Counted from the first letter of the stretch, positions 10,376 to 23,199 are shown. The stretch: 64,000 nt of DNA from Sipunculus nudus (GCA_026874595.1 CM049306.1:109908142-109972141); one strand, 5' to 3'. Numbers and translations: made by a program. Notes: a model not told the origin generated them from the sequence alone.

Positions 10376-13239
10376 TTGTATATGGAAATAGATGATCTAT
10401 TAAATTTGTCTGTTCTTACTTTAAATGTTCGAGGTATTCAGGACTATTATAAGAGAAGAAAAATTTTTAATTGGTTATCAAAACAGGGTATGGCCAGGGG
10501 AATCTCCATGATACAGGAAACCCACTCAGTCGAAAAAAATGAAAATGTTTGGAAGAATCAGTGGCGAGGTAACAGTTATTTTGCCCATTGTTCATCTAAA
10601 AGTGCAGGAGTAAGTATATTAGTTGGAAGAGACCTTGATTTTGAAGAGATTAGTAAATATATAGACCCAAAAGGGAGGGTTATTATTATACATTGTTTAA
10701 TCCAAGGAAGCCAATTTCTTATTGTTAATCCCTATGCTCCAAACACAGAGCCAGAGCAAGTACAGTTTTACTCTGATCTTTTACAGAACATTAATAAATT
10801 TAACATAGAAACTGATGTAAGGTTGATCTGGGGAGGAGACTTTTAATTTCCACTTTAGTGAAATAGATGGGGATGGTGGTAATGTACAGAACTTTAAATC
10901 AAAGTCAATTCGTGCAGTTCTTGCAATGATGGACCAGCTCTATTTGTGTGATATATGGAGAGTTAGGAATGAAAACTTGAAAAGATTTACATGGCGATCA
11001 TCACATCCACTTATACAAAGGCGTTTAGATTATTTCTTAACAACTTCTAATCTTCAGTCAGTTGTAAAAGATTGCGATATAATACTGGCAGTAGCTACCG
11101 ACCATTCTGCTATAATTCTTATTATTAACTCCTACCCTGTGCAGAAACATGGTCCCTCATTTTGGAAGTTCAACTCTTCACTTCTCAAAGATGAAAGTTA
11201 TGTAAAAAATATAAGGGACAATTTAATACATTGGAAGCAAAATTATGGAAACAATAGTAATGCACAGATGCTATGGGACTATTTAAAATTTAAAATAAGA
11301 GAATTTACTATAAACTATAGTAAGAAAAAAGCTGTCCAGTCTAGGAAAAGACAAACAACTGGAGGAAAATGTAAAAAAATTAGAAGATAAACCTGTCCAA
11401 TTACACTGAAGCTAAAGCCGAGCTTGAAGAATATTATGATAAAATAACAAAGGGGATTATGGTTCGATCACAGGTACAGTGGATAGAAGAAAGGGAAAAG
11501 TCTACACATTATTTTCTTAATTTAGAAAAGAGAAATAAAAATAAATCTGTAATAAAAAAACTGTTACTTGATAATAAAGAAGTGACTACTAATTCAGAAC
11601 TTTTGAAGGTTTTAAGACAGTTTTACTCTGAAAAATATACAAGGAAATCAAACATAAATGAATATGAATGCTTAACTTTTTTAAGAGATATAGACTTATC
11701 TAAACTTAAAGAGTCAGATGCAGAAAAATGTGATGGTATTATTAGAAAAGGGGAAATTCATAAAGCACTTCTTGAGATGAAAAATAATAAAGTCCCTGGA
11801 AATGACGGGTTAACAAAAGAATTTTACTTGAGCTTTTTTCCAGAGATTGGCGATCTTTTATTACATAGTATAAATAAAGCTTATGAGACTGGTGAATTGA
11901 GATTAAGTCAGCGTCAAGCAGTTATAATCTTTATAGAGAAAAAGGGGAAAGATAATAGATTAATAAAAGCTTGGCGGCCTAAGTTTGCTGAATGTGGATA
12001 CTAAAATTATTAGCAAAGTATTAGTCAAAATTTTTATTAATTTGTTACCTGGTATTATTCACACAGATCAAAGTGCTTTTGTCAAAAACAGATTTATTGG
12101 CGAACCTGTTCGGTTAATATCAAATATTTTATATTATGCAAAAAAGACAATATGGGTAGGCTTCTAGTAGGAGCAGACTTTGAATCTGCTTTTGATAATT
12201 TAGATCATAATTTTATTTTTTCGGTATTGGAAAAATACGGTTTTGGAGAGTCTTTCTGCCGATGGATTAAACTTTTGCATAACCATGTTCAAAGTATGGT
12301 GTTAAATAATGGATTTAGTTCAGAATATTTTACTCTTAGTAGGGTTACCCATCAGGGTGACCCTTTAGCACCATATTTATTCATACTCTCACTTGAAGTA
12401 TTAGGGGAAATGATAAGGAAGAATGAAAGGGTAAAAGGTATAAAGATAAATAACTTAGAAGTAAAGATGTGTATGTACGCCGATGATACAACCTTGTTTT
12501 TAAAAGACCTTTACATTATGTTCTCGCTATATTTGATGTATATTCGACATATTCTTCATTGAAAATAAATCTCGGTAAGTCTGAAATCGCATGGATGAGT
12601 AAATGGAAAAATAAAGCTGACAATCCATTCCAACTTAAATTAGTAAATTTAAAACAGGATGCCATGAAAATACTTGGTATATATTATTCAATTAACCAGA
12701 AACTTGTGGACGAGCTTAATTTTAACAGATGCCTTTAAAATTTGAAGAAGGTATTTAATATATGGAAGGGTAGATCACTCGCCGTTTACGGACGCATAGA
12801 GGTAGTTGGATCACTAGCTGTTTCTAAAGTACTATATGTAATGAATATGCTTGAACCTCCTAAAAGATTTTGTAATGAAGTACAAGATACTATAAATAAA
12901 TTTGTTTGGAAAAATAGTAGGGCTAAGGTAAAATTTAGCACAGCAATTGGGTCATATACTTTGGGCGAATTTAAGCTACCAAATATGGATATACGATATA
13001 AAACACAAAGAATAATTTGGGTAGCTAATCTTATCAGGAAATTTAAAGGAACAGCTAGAACCCTACTTGATATGAAGTGTAAAGCTATCGGGATATAGAC
13101 GGAATACACCAGAACTATGATATTAAATGTTTTCCAAAGTCCTGTGCTCCATTTTATTTAGCATGTTTTAGAGAATGGTGTAACTATGCTAACAATCCAC
13201 CAACAACTTTAGCAGAGATAACAAGTCAGTTCTTATGGA
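10376..13239 (+). pseudogene. LINE ORF2: AP-type endonuclease and reverse transcriptase, decayed
   Basis: Endonuclease motifs occur in order: LNVRGI, QETHS, SAGVSIL, NPYAPN, GGDF, then RRLDYF and TDHSAI. RT motifs follow: KVPGNDGLTKEFY, DQSAFVKNRF, ADFESAFD (first catalytic Asp), QGDPLAPYLFIL, MYADD at about 12476-12490, and NLGKSE. Frame changes occur near 10846, 11395, 11995, 12150 and between 12540 and 12740, so no full ORF2 remains. The 3' end, including any poly(A) tail, is cut off where copy B begins at 13240. The two-ORF layout and AP endonuclease place it in the L1/Tx1 group. Confidence 0.82.
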
Positions 13240-14722
13240 ACTAGAATACGGGTAGTCGACAAGCGACTACGTGTATCCGCCAAAATCAGAGAAGGACGGG
13301 TGAAGTGAGGCATGGATTGAGTGGCAAGGGGATATAGAGTTACATATGTAAAATATTAGTATTGGATCTCTGCCACATAAACATGATTGTAGGTGGCGCC
13401 ACCTGTTATTTGAACGAGAAACTATCCAAGATATATACACATGCAAAATTTCAAGTGGAAAAGTCAAACCACTGCAGAGATATGAGTGATTTTATCCCAC
13501 AGCAGACAAACAGATGGACGCTGTGAAAACATGGTTGCAGGTGGCGCCACCTTTTGTTGTGTATGTTATAAAGCTATCCCAGGGCTACATTTGTGTAAAA
13601 TTTTTTTCCGGATCGGTCAAACGGTTCCCGAGATATGAGCTTGGATGTCTGCAGCATTAACATGAATGTAGGTGGCGCCACCTGTCATAAAATCAAGGAA
13701 GCTATCTAGGATGTATACGCATGCCGAATTTTAGGTGAATTAGTCAAACCATTGCAGAGATATGAGTGATTTTAACCCCAGGCAGATGAACAAATGGACA
13801 CTGTGCAAACATGGTTGCAGGTGGCGCCATCTTTTGTTGTGTATGTTATAGAGCTATCCCAGGGCTACATTTGTGTAAAATTTTTTTCCGGATCGGTCAA
13901 ACGGTTCCCGAGATACATGGGTTTATGTGTGGAGCGTTAACGTGAATGGAGGTGGCGCCACCTGTCATAAAATCAAGAAAGCTATCTAGGATGTATATGT
14001 ATGCCGATTTTTAGGTGAATTAGTCAAACCACTGCAGAGATATGAGTGATTTTAACCCCAGGCAGATGAACGAATGGACACCGTGCAAACATGGTTGCAG
14101 GTGGCGCCACCTTTTGTTGTGTATGTTATAAAGCTATCCCAGGGCTACATTTGTGTAAAATTTTTTTCCGGATCGGTCAAACGGTTCCCAAGATATATGG
14201 GTTTATGTGTGGAGCGTTAACGTGAATGTAGGTGGCGCCACCTGTCATAAAATTGAGAAAGCTATCTAGGATGTATATGCATGCCAAATTTTAGGTGAAT
14301 TAGTCAAACCACTGCAGAGATATGAGTGATTTTAACCCCAGGCAGATGAACAGATGGACACTGTGCAAACCTGGTTGCAGGTGGCGCCACCTTTTGTTGT
14401 GTATGTTATAAAGCTATCCCAGGGCTACATTTGTGTAAAAAAATTTTCCGGATCGGTCAAACGGTTCCCGAGATATATGGGTTTATGTGTGTAAACAGAC
14501 GCACAAACGGACGCTGGGCAGAGACGAAAGGTCAGAGGTCAAGGTCACTTGGTTAGGCACCAGTTCACATGTGACCCGATAATTTGTGTAAGTTTCGGAA
14601 AAATCTGTCCAGTAGTCTCAGAGGAGTTCTCCGGAAACGAACGCGGCGGCGGCGGCGGCGGCGGCGGCGGAACCCGGTCAAAAACATAGTATCCGCAAAA
14701 CTTCGTTTTGGCGGATACAATT
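13240..14722 (+). mobile_element. Tandem-core Helentron-like element, full (copy B)
   Basis: The 5' end ACTAGAATACGGG has a hairpin GTAGTCG-ACAAG-CGACTAC and then GTATCCGCCAAAA at 13273-13285. The core has tandem ~280-bp units (starts near 13672, 13952 and 14231), each with two palindromes of type AGGTGGCGCCACCT, so the basic monomer is ~140 bp. The 3' part has three AGGTCA hexamers (14529-14547), a (CGG)n tract (~14643-14670), and a terminal hairpin 14689-14718 (arms GTATCCGCAAAAC and GTTTTGGCGGATAC, loop TTC). The right arm is the reverse complement of the 5' subterminal sequence. It is non-coding. A (CGG)n-derived peptide frame here is an artefact. Confidence 0.82.
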
Positions 14723-14764
14723 ATGAAATAAATTATGTAACACACCTATTCTCTTTCAGGAAAA

Positions 14765-17386
14765 AACAAGGGACCCATGGGTCACGTCGCTCAGCTGTTA
14801 TATATGATAAAAAAATATGATTTAGAAATGAGGCACATGCTTGTTTTGTGTGGAAATAAATATAAGCTGTATTATGAGTTGTTGGTGTTTAGCTTATGTA
14901 TGATTTTGATAGTATCTTTGGAGACAGGGAAGAGAATTGATTTCATTTATTTTATTAACAAATGAAGTGCTATTGTCACACAGATTTTGACTTGGCCATA
15001 TAACGTATAAGCAGATCATATAATATGAGTTTAACTATTTATTAAAAATAATTACAAATTGTCCCAAATATAATTTTTTATTAAAAATAATAAGAGAATC
15101 GTATGATTTTTTAAAATAAAATACAACTGAAATGATTATTAAAATAATATCAAAGAATATATTCATGAATGCATTCATGAATACATTTTGAAAGTATTTG
15201 CACTGGTATTCATATACTTTCATTTTTACCTGAATTCCCATTCTTATGCAAGAAATTTTACAATGGAGAACATATTCATATACGTATTCAAATACATTTG
15301 CAAAGTATTCGCACCATGTCTGGTATTTATACAGTTTTCACCAAACAATGATGTTGAGAATCCAGAATATACCAAATTCACACATTTAAATAATGATCAT
15401 AAGTACCTGGTTTTATGGCTTTTATTCATATTAAAAAAAAATAAATGTAATATATTCATTTTGGACTAATTTCACATCAATGTACACACTAGACACAGCA
15501 GGAATCTAGATTAATATTATCAACTGCATCTTTGTCTATCATTAATTTCCTTCATATGATCCCTAATGATTAGTAATGAATAATATGCTTTATTTTTTTA
15601 TCATTAAAATTGAACTGAAAAATACCATAGGTGACTGCATGGTGTTATTTGGAATACGTGACATTCTATCAATCGATACAAGATTCTTATATCATCAGTA
15701 ACTGCAAGTTAATTTCCTGTTATTATCAACTAACAAATTCCTTTTCCATTTTTCTTTAATTTGTTATTAAAAACCAATAAAAATTTATTAATTTATTGTT
15801 TATTGTTATGTTGTTAGTTAAAACTACTAGATGAGTTGGGCTGGACACCTGGATCAACTTTGGCTGGCCATAAGCTGCCTGGCTGCCCCAGTGTATGCCT
15901 CCCGTCAAGCGTGCACAATTTGATGAAAGGTCAACAAGGTCAACATACAGGTGACTCAAGAGGGGCTGGGGAAAGCTAAGGTCTGACATGGTCTCATAAA
16001 AAAATTAATAAAAGCTACAATTTTTGGCCAATTTCTTTCAGCTTTCTAAACTAAAAGGCTGAAATCCTTATGTGTGCATGATATGAAAATTATATCAACA
16101 GTGCTCACAGGAAACAAACGTGCCATGGTCAAAGTTTGGCAATATTTAAGGTACTAATTTTATATTTATACTAATAACTTATAAAATTTGAAAAATTCAG
16201 AACTAATTTTGGGTATTCAATTGAATCTTAATAAAATAATGTTACGTCCCTGACACAAAATCTCTAACTTCAGCAATCCTCTTGTTGAGTGAGTAAATAT
16301 ATTTCTCGATTTTTTACAAAGTGCATTATGTTTGGGCCCATAACTTAAAACAATTACGCAATACTGACATCATTTCTGGCATGTGCATAGAGAATGTATA
16401 GAAAAATATGTATATTATATATGATTAAAGTCAGATCAGTGTTTTTGATATTAGGCAGTATTGAAGTGTAACAATGGGTTTTTAATGGAAAAATGAAGTT
16501 TTTCATTAATATCTCCAAGGTATTAAGTCCTAGTGACCAAATTCTTGGCATGGTAGGGGATTTTGGAGACATCTAATTGTATGCCAAATTTTAGGAACTG
16601 AGAGCTGAAGCTGGGGAGCTGAGCTCTTGCAAACTGCATAACACTAGCTTCATGTAAACAATATAATACATGGTGCTTGAAAACTTGAATAAAATCTACA
16701 GTTTTTGATCAACTGGTTTCAAATTTATGGTGTTAACAGACAAAATGCTAACAAAAAGATGCTGTGAAAATTAAACCTACAGTACTTACAGATAAAAAAA
16801 ACATGCCATGGTCAAAGTTGGGCAAAATTTATAGTACCAATTTTTTATTTTTGTTAATATTTTAAAAAATTTAAAAGATTTTGATCTAATTTTTGGTATA
16901 CAATTTAATTTTGATTGATTTAAGTTATATTACTGAAAAAAAAGTCCATAGCTTTAATATGTTTTGTGTTAAGTGATCAAATATCTTTCCTGATTTTTTA
17001 GAAAATGCATTATGTTTAGGCCCATAACTTTTTTAAATTATATAATACAGACATTATTTCTCGCAAGTACATAGGAACTATAAAGGGGAATATTTATGGT
17101 AAATATGAGGAAAAACAGATAAGGAGTTTTGATATGAGGCAGTCCTGAAGTGTGAAAATAGGTTTTTAATAAAAAAATTGAGGTTTTTCCTTAATTTCTC
17201 AAAGGAACGAAGTCGCAAAGACCAAGTTTTTGGCTTGGTAGGAGATCTTGGGGACATCTAACATTATGCCGAATTTCGGATTCCTAGGTCGTAGGGTTTC
17301 AAAACGTGCCACATCTACAGACGGACATACGACGGACAATGGACCACAACTATAGCTCAGATGACTGATAGTCAGCTGAGCTAAAA
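14765..17386 (+). mobile_element. Family F repeat, full-length copy F1
   Basis: The 5' end AACAAGGGACCCATGGGTCAC contains the 12-bp palindrome GACCCATGGGTC, then GCTCAGCTG. A ~1.2-kb unique body and two direct units of ~0.68 kb (TTGATA landmarks at 16445 and 17129) follow. The 3' end has a short CGGA-rich tract and the hairpin 17353-17383, whose right arm contains CAGCTGAGC, the reverse complement of the 5' GCTCAGCTG. No coding potential is conserved. The recurring 72-codon minus frame (16354-16572) lies in the repeated unit and shows no domain. Confidence 0.82.
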
Positions 17387-18693
17387 ATGGCTTTGAAATA
17401 AGCCATTGTTATGTGTGTGTGTGTGTGAGTGTGTGTGTGTGATGCTGACAACAAAGATGGTCATGATAAGTACCTTTACCTTTTTATCAACGTATGAGAT
17501 ACATTTCTTGCCTTTACAATGTTAAAAACATGAGAAGGATGGTGCACGTTCATTGTAGTTGTATTTTTAATGATACACGTGGAATAAATGATTATATTAC
17601 TACAGTACTGTGTGTGGATGAAATGGCACTGACCACAATATAATATCATATGATGTAGTTTGTTAGTGCTAGATATGCTATGTAATATAAAGTCAGCTTC
17701 AGTGAGCTGTATAAACCTAACTTAAATTAAGCATGTAAACACTTGAAATCAGCCCTGACTGATACATTTATTATTGAGGAAAGACTTTTATAAAACATGT
17801 TTCAACCATAATAATACTGGCAATTATTTCTGATAACTGTGTGCTATATGTTTTTTTTAAATCAGTTTAAAGTGTACATAAAGATAAAACCATGCTCCAG
17901 GATGATGCAGTTTACAAATCATCTGCTCCCAATCTGTGACTGTTTGATGAATTCAGTCACAAGTATTGTCACTGATCTATCACACCCCAAAAATATATTA
18001 ACTCAGATTTAATCCATACTTTGGTGTTGCCTTGTTCCTTAACCACTAGACAAAAAAAGTCTCAATTTTTTTTCTGACCATTATTTTCATCTGAGCCTTA
18101 GATTTCTGCCAATGTAAATCACTAGGTTGAAACAGCTATAAATTATTAATAGCCCATATTGATCAAGTGGCCCATGTGCCATGACACAGGATCTGACACA
18201 TTAATAAAGGCCACAGCAGATACATATTTATATTAAAGACCTAATTTGGACCTTATTCAAGGAATAATTAACCTTGATACAAAAGCTATAGTGTTAATAC
18301 TCTCTGGCTTGCACATGAAGAAGTGGCAAAGATCATTTGATTCACAGAAAGTATGTCAACATAGTTCACTTTCACTCAGCTGGGCTAAACATTGAAATCC
18401 AGAAGGTGTACTGATAAACCCTCATTTACCAGTATGACTTTCTGTGTCCTCATGAAATATGTGAGTACAAGTACAGATAATGATGTCAATGAACACCCCA
18501 CATGGAAATGCTGGCTGGTCATCACAACTGCCCCTCACTGGTCAGGATCTGATGAGTTTGTGTTTCTCAGCCTGTCACATTCACCTTGGTCTGACCTTCA
18601 GGTTGACCACACTTGCTGTTCCATTAACTGCTGCTCTGTCTGGAGGAGGCTTGCAGCACAGTGACACCATCTAGTGGAGACATTTGATGAGTG
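17387..18693. other. Downstream flank and likely 3' UTR of GTF3C6
   Basis: There is no gene on the plus strand. A (GT)n microsatellite lies at about 17412-17440. On the minus strand this follows the GTF3C6 stop. One AATAAA on that strand is at 17767-17772, a possible but unproven poly(A) signal ~0.9 kb after the stop. Confidence 0.35.
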
Positions 18694-18743
18694 TCATGAT
18701 GAGTCCATAGGTGTGACAACTTGTTCCTCATCAGTGGCCTTTC
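18694..18743 (-). CDS. GTF3C6: GTF3C6 terminal coding exon
   Basis: The acceptor TTTTGCACAG|GAAAGG joins in phase 1 to the previous exon and adds 16 residues (GKATDEEQVVTPMDSS) before TGA. The support is the splice site, the matching phase and the acidic composition. The sequence is too short and variable for family comparison. Confidence 0.65.
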
Positions 18744-21700
18744 CTGTGCAAAAGTAAAATACAATTTTTTTAAAAGTCAAGAATGATTTTCATATTTCAC
18801 AGACTGCAAGTGAACTCTTCTTAGCTCATATAAAACATGTCTAGACTAGCAGTGATTTGAAAAAGTGGTGCCAGGCTCTAATTCTTAGCCTTAAATCCTT
18901 AATATTGTTCAAATATGCACAAGACCAAACTCCTGCTAACATCTACTGGTAGTACTTACATGTTTTCAAAAAGTTTCGACTTTCATCAATAGTCATAAGT
19001 TCAACCCTTGTAAAAAATACTGCACTGTTTTCTAAGAAATTATTCAAGAGTACTGAGTAATTAATAATCATGTAAGATTTTGGTCAGATTCTGGAAAAAT
19101 TAGTCCAAACCCAGATTATCTGATTGCTATATACCACACTTGTCAATAAATCTAGGTTTAGATAAACCCAATATCAATAGTCAAACACAACCATGTGAGG
19201 GAGAATCTAACCATATAAAAGAGGTAACCATTTTTTTTTAACAATTCTGCAAATCACCTGTAGGTTCAGCTTGTGTCTCTATGGCAGCATCCTCCACAGG
19301 TACCTGTGCAGTACTTGGAATTTCATCCCGTGTACTGCTGTTTGTGTCCTTGTGCATTTGTACAGCGTCGTTGGCAGATATCTGGGAGGGAGCATCTCCA
19401 GTTGGCAGGGAAGAGGCTGGAACCTCAGGCATGCCCTTTGGCACCTTAACGTTGTCTTTTACAGACTTCTGGACAGAATCCTCTGCCGGCGTCTGTGCAG
19501 CATCTTCTGTAGGAGTCTGGGATGTTTTCTCGTGAGGGAACACTCTCTGTAGTATCAGCTTCTTGCTCGTTTTACATTTATATGACACCTTCTTCTCTGT
19601 CTCAGGACCTGATAAAGTTAAGTAAAAGTCAAGAGAACTCACATCTCCTGCTTTAGGCTGATTGGGTCTCTATAACACATGTACCAGTATAAAATCACCC
19701 TAACTATGAAATAGATACAGATATTCAATAATCTACATTTTACAAGATTGTTATGGATTTTGGTTTGTGATGGACTGTCACATGGACCAGTGTCCAAAAG
19801 GAATCCTAGCAAAGCTACTCCTAAGTGCCCCCATTTACCAAATTTTGTTTAAATGTACCTGTAGTCAAATAACATCTAGGTCAGTGAGTTATCCTACATG
19901 TAGTGTTTACTGGCTAACAAGACTGTCAAACATATCAAAATCTGCATCTCCAGTCCTGAAGTCACAGCACAGGGAAGGAAAACCACTGCTGTATAACTCA
20001 CTGTATAACTCACTGTGATCAGTAACAGATTAAAGTGATAGTGGTACGCAAAGTCTAATATTTTGCCCCACACTGGAAAAATAATATAACTGTCAATAAA
20101 AACTACTTTAATATAAATATTTTTTTCTTTAAAGAATCACTGATTCTTGAAAAAGAAAAAAAAAACTAGAATACGGGTAGTCGACAAGCGACTACGTGTA
20201 TCCGCCAAAATCAGAGAAGGATTGGTGAAGTGAGGCATGGATTGAGTGGCAAGGGGAAATAGAGTTACATGTGTTACATATTAGAATGGATCTCTGCCAC
20301 ATAAACATAATTGTAGGTGGCCCCCCTGTTATTTGAACGAGAAACTATCCAAGATGTATACACATGCAAAATTTCATGTGGAAAAGTCAAACCACTGCAT
20401 AGATATGAGTGATTTTATCCCACAGCAGACAAACAGATGGACGCTGTGCAAAAATGGCTGCAGGTGGCGCCACCATTTTTGTGAATGTTATAAAGCTATC
20501 CAAGGGCTACATTTGTGTAAAAATTTTTCCTGATTGGCCAAACGGTTCCGGAGATATAAGCATTAATGTCTGCAGCGTGGAAGTGAATGTAGGTGGCGCC
20601 ACCTGTCATAAAATCAAGACAGCTATCCAGGATGTATACGCATGCCGAATTACAGGTAATTTGGTCAAACCACTGCAGAGATATGAGTGATTTTATCCCA
20701 CAGCAGACAAACAGATGGACGCTGTGCAAAAATGGCTGCAGGTGGCGCCACCATTTTTGTGAATGTTATAAAGCTATCCAAGGGCTACATTTGTGTAAAA
20801 ATTTTTCCTGATTGGCCAAACGGTTCCGGAGATATAAGCATTAATGTCTGCAGCGTGGAAGTGAATGTAGGTGGCGCCACCTGTCATAAAATCAAGACAG
20901 CTATCCAGGATGTATACGCATGCCGAATTACAGGTAATTTGGTCAAACCACTGCAGAGATATGAGTGATTTTAACCCAAGGCTAACAAACAGATGGAGGC
21001 TGTGCAAAAATGTCTGCAGGTGGCACTTCCATTTTTGTGTATGTTATAAAGCTATCCAAGGGCTATATTTTTGTGTAAAAATTTTTTCCTGATTGGTTGA
21101 ACGAGTCCGGAGATATAAGCATGGATGTCTACAGTGTGAACGTGAATGTAGGTGGTGCCATCTGTCATAAAATCAAGAAAGCTATGCTGGATGTATACGC
21201 ATGACGAATTTCAGGTAATTTGGTCAAACCACTGCAGAGATATGAGTGATTTTAACCCAAGGCAAACAAACAGATGGAGGCTGTGCAAAAATGGCTGCAG
21301 GTGGCGCTTCCATTTTTGTGTATGTTATAAAGCTATCCAAGGTCTACATTTGTGTAAAAAATTTTTCCTGATTGGTTGAACAAGTCCAGAGATATAAGCA
21401 TGGATGTCTACAGCGTGAAAGTGAATGTAGGTGGCCACCTGTCATAAAATCAAGAAAGCTATCTAGGATGTATACGCATGCCGAATTTTAGGTGAATTAG
21501 TCAAACCACTGCAGGGATATGAGTGATTTTAACCCAAGGCAAACAAACAGATGGAGGCAGATGAACAGATGGACACTATGCAAACATGGTTGCAGGTGGT
21601 GCCACCTTTTTTTGTGTATGTTATAAAGCTATCCCAGGGCTATATTTGTGTAAAAAATTTTTCCTGATCGGTCAAATGGTTCCTAAGATATGTGGATTTA

Positions 21701-23036
21701 TGTGTGGAAACAGACGCACAAATGGACGCTGGGCAGAGAGGAAAGGTCAGAGGTCAAGGTCACTTGTTTAGGCACCAGTTCACATGTGACCCGATAATTT
21801 GTGTAAGTTTCGGAAAAATCTGTCCAGTAGTCTCAGAGGAGTTCTCCGGAAACGAAGGCGGTGGCAGCAGAACTCAGTCAAAAACATAGTATCTGCAAAA
21901 CTTCGTTTTGGCGGATACAATAACTATTTCTGATTTCATTTCATGAAATCTGTCAAAATTGAATACCACAGAATTCTAAAAGCTGAACTGACCATCTTGT
22001 AGATGAAAGAATGTACATGTCCCCACTGTGTCCTTGTATTCACCAGAGAACACGTACTGATCAATCTGAACCAGCGGGCTTTCACCATCAATGCCCTGAA
22101 AATATATTAAATGCCCTGAAAATATATCAGGTAATAATAAATCCTAATGACTGCATGCAGTTTATGCTCCTTCCTTTTATTTTGTTTGCTGAAGCAAGGC
22201 ATTCTTTTAAAAACAATTGTGTTTATCATGTGATTTCACCCATTATTAACTTTATTATCTTTAATTATCCTTATCTGAGTAATTGAAGGTTCTACTGGTA
22301 CAGTTTTTTACTTTTTAAGCATACTTAACTAAAAGGAAGATAAACACTGTACAAATATGTTGATAGAATGTATAATTATTCTACTGATATAAATGAACTA
22401 AGGTTACAAAAAAGTATATTTACAATCTGAACATGTTTATTCTGCAAAATATTAAACAATAACAAAAAAGGTAAATTTTCACTCATAATCACAGTTTCAT
22501 TCTTACTATACCTTTTAAAGGAGACTTATATTTATTTTCTTATTATTATTATTATTCAAGTGAATTTGGCACTTGAGCTGGTCACAGCGCATAGCCAAAG
22601 TTATGTCTGCACTGCTCCCTTGACCAGAAGTTTGACAGTTCAAGTTTTTGTAGTGGAAGGTCCGGGCTTGAAGGTGACTCGACAGTGGATACAAGTTATG
22701 TCAGTGTAGTGAGAGAGGTGGAGGAAGCCGGAGAACCCGGAGAGAACCACCGGCATTGGATGGGCCACAACAACCCATTCTCATGGCAACACCTGGGATC
22801 GAACCTGGGTCGTAAGCAGAGAGGGCGTGGCGTTTTACAACTCGGCTGTCCAGGCCCCCAATTTATTTCCAAAAGTTAGAACTCCACAATAACACACAAA
22901 CCAATTACACTGACAGTTCTGTGTACAATTACAAATGTATCAAGTTAATATTTACTATGATCTTCATCTTGTCACCAATCTTGTCAATCCAGTCAAGCTC
23001 TACCATTCCAGAAAATTCCAGGTACAGCAAAGTTTC
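18694..23036 (-). CDS. GTF3C6: General transcription factor IIIC subunit 6 (TFIIIC35), exons 2-5 as seen here
   Basis: Four exons splice in phase: 22956-23036, 21993-22095, 19258-19608 and 18694-18743 (stop TGA). They encode 195 codons including the stop. The core reads LLYLEFSGMVELDWIDK, then GIDGESPLVQIDQYVFSGEY, GTCTFF, and VSYKCKTSKKL. This is the TFIIIC_sub6 barrel domain known from human GTF3C6 and yeast tau55/Sfc7-like proteins. In the family this subunit pairs with GTF3C5 in TFIIIC, which recognises A and B boxes of tRNA genes for RNA polymerase III. The tail is acidic and Pro/Thr/Ala-rich (TPTEDAAQTPAED) and poorly conserved, as is usual. All junctions are GT-AG (phases 0, 1, 1). The first exon with the ATG was not found in the window. 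Copy C sits in the intron after 21993 and a SINE in the intron after 22956. Confidence 0.85.
19258..19608 (-). CDS. GTF3C6: GTF3C6 exon (barrel end and acidic tail)
   Basis: The exon is 351 bases, phase 1 at both ends, with acceptor CTTTATCAG|G and donor CTACAG|GTGATT. It begins PETEKKVSYKCKTSKKL, which closes the barrel. A low-complexity tail with repeats of TP-ED-A type follows. The open frame extends a little upstream of the acceptor (to 19642), but that part is intron. Confidence 0.85.
20165..21921 (+). mobile_element. Tandem-core Helentron-like element, full (copy C), in a GTF3C6 intron
   Basis: The 5' end ACTAGAATACGGG has its hairpin at 20177-20195 and GTATCCGCCAAAA at 20198-20210. 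Four to five tandem ~278-bp units follow. Those beginning at 20593 and 20871 are almost identical and give identical reading frames in step, a repeat artefact. The 3' part has the AGGTCA triplet near 21746 and a terminal hairpin at 21889-21918 ending GGCGGATACAAT. It is in antisense orientation to the host gene. Confidence 0.82.
21993..22095 (-). CDS. GTF3C6: GTF3C6 exon (barrel centre)
   Basis: The exon is 103 bases, phase 0 in and phase 1 out, with donor GATG|GTCAGT. It encodes GIDGESPLVQIDQYVF through GTCTFFHLQD, the most conserved block of the family. The acceptor is present twice, 20 bases apart (exon start 22095, duplicate at 22115). Only the inner one keeps the frame, because the outer one would add an in-frame TAA. 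Confidence 0.88.
22540..22862 (-). repeat. tRNA-derived SINE in a GTF3C6 intron
   Basis: On the minus strand an A-box-like CAGCCGAGTTG (about 22838-22851) is followed ~35 bases later by a B box GGTTCGATCCC (22795-22805). A conserved-looking body (GAGAACCACCGG on the plus strand) comes next, then a tail of ATA/TTA repeats at 22540-22556. This is the layout of an RNA polymerase III-transcribed SINE. The head resembles a tRNA but has too many changes to be a functional tRNA gene. Confidence 0.7.
22956..23036 (-). CDS. GTF3C6: GTF3C6 exon (barrel, first strands)
   Basis: The exon has 27 codons. The acceptor is TTTTCAG ending at 23037, and the donor ATA|GTAAAT is at 22955-22954. It starts and ends in phase 0. 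It encodes TLLYLEFSGMVELDWIDK and a short basic end. No ATG precedes it in frame, so an upstream exon must supply the start. Confidence 0.82.
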
Positions 23037-23199
23037 CTGAAAATAAAAGAGAATTTGGTAATTTCTCAAAGCTAACAATATGTCAAGATAATACTTTTAA
23101 CAGAGAGACTAAAAGCATAGAACCCCATGACAGAGGGCATCCATACAGTTCCGGAAGCTAGTAGACAAGTCAAAAATTGAATATATGTTCCCCATTAAA

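Noticed and set aside
14584-14820. Frame with an arginine run and its antisense proline run
   Set aside because: Produced by the (CGG)n tract before the copy B terminal hairpin; a microsatellite artefact.
16354-16572. 72-codon minus frame that recurs at 36763, 50508 and, diverged, at 397
   Set aside because: It recurs only because the F repeat recurs. It has no domain or start context, and the F4 and F5 copies do not keep it open.
18392-18674. Plus-strand frames of 90 and 64 codons
   Set aside because: They lie opposite the GTF3C6 3' end and have no protein signature.
20333-21379. Series of similar 65-95-codon frames on both strands
   Set aside because: Identical frames at 278-bp steps come from the tandem units of copy C, not from a repeat protein.
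22795-22851. tRNA gene on the minus strand
   Set aside because: A and B boxes are present, but the acceptor stem and anticodon arm do not form; it is the head of a SINE.
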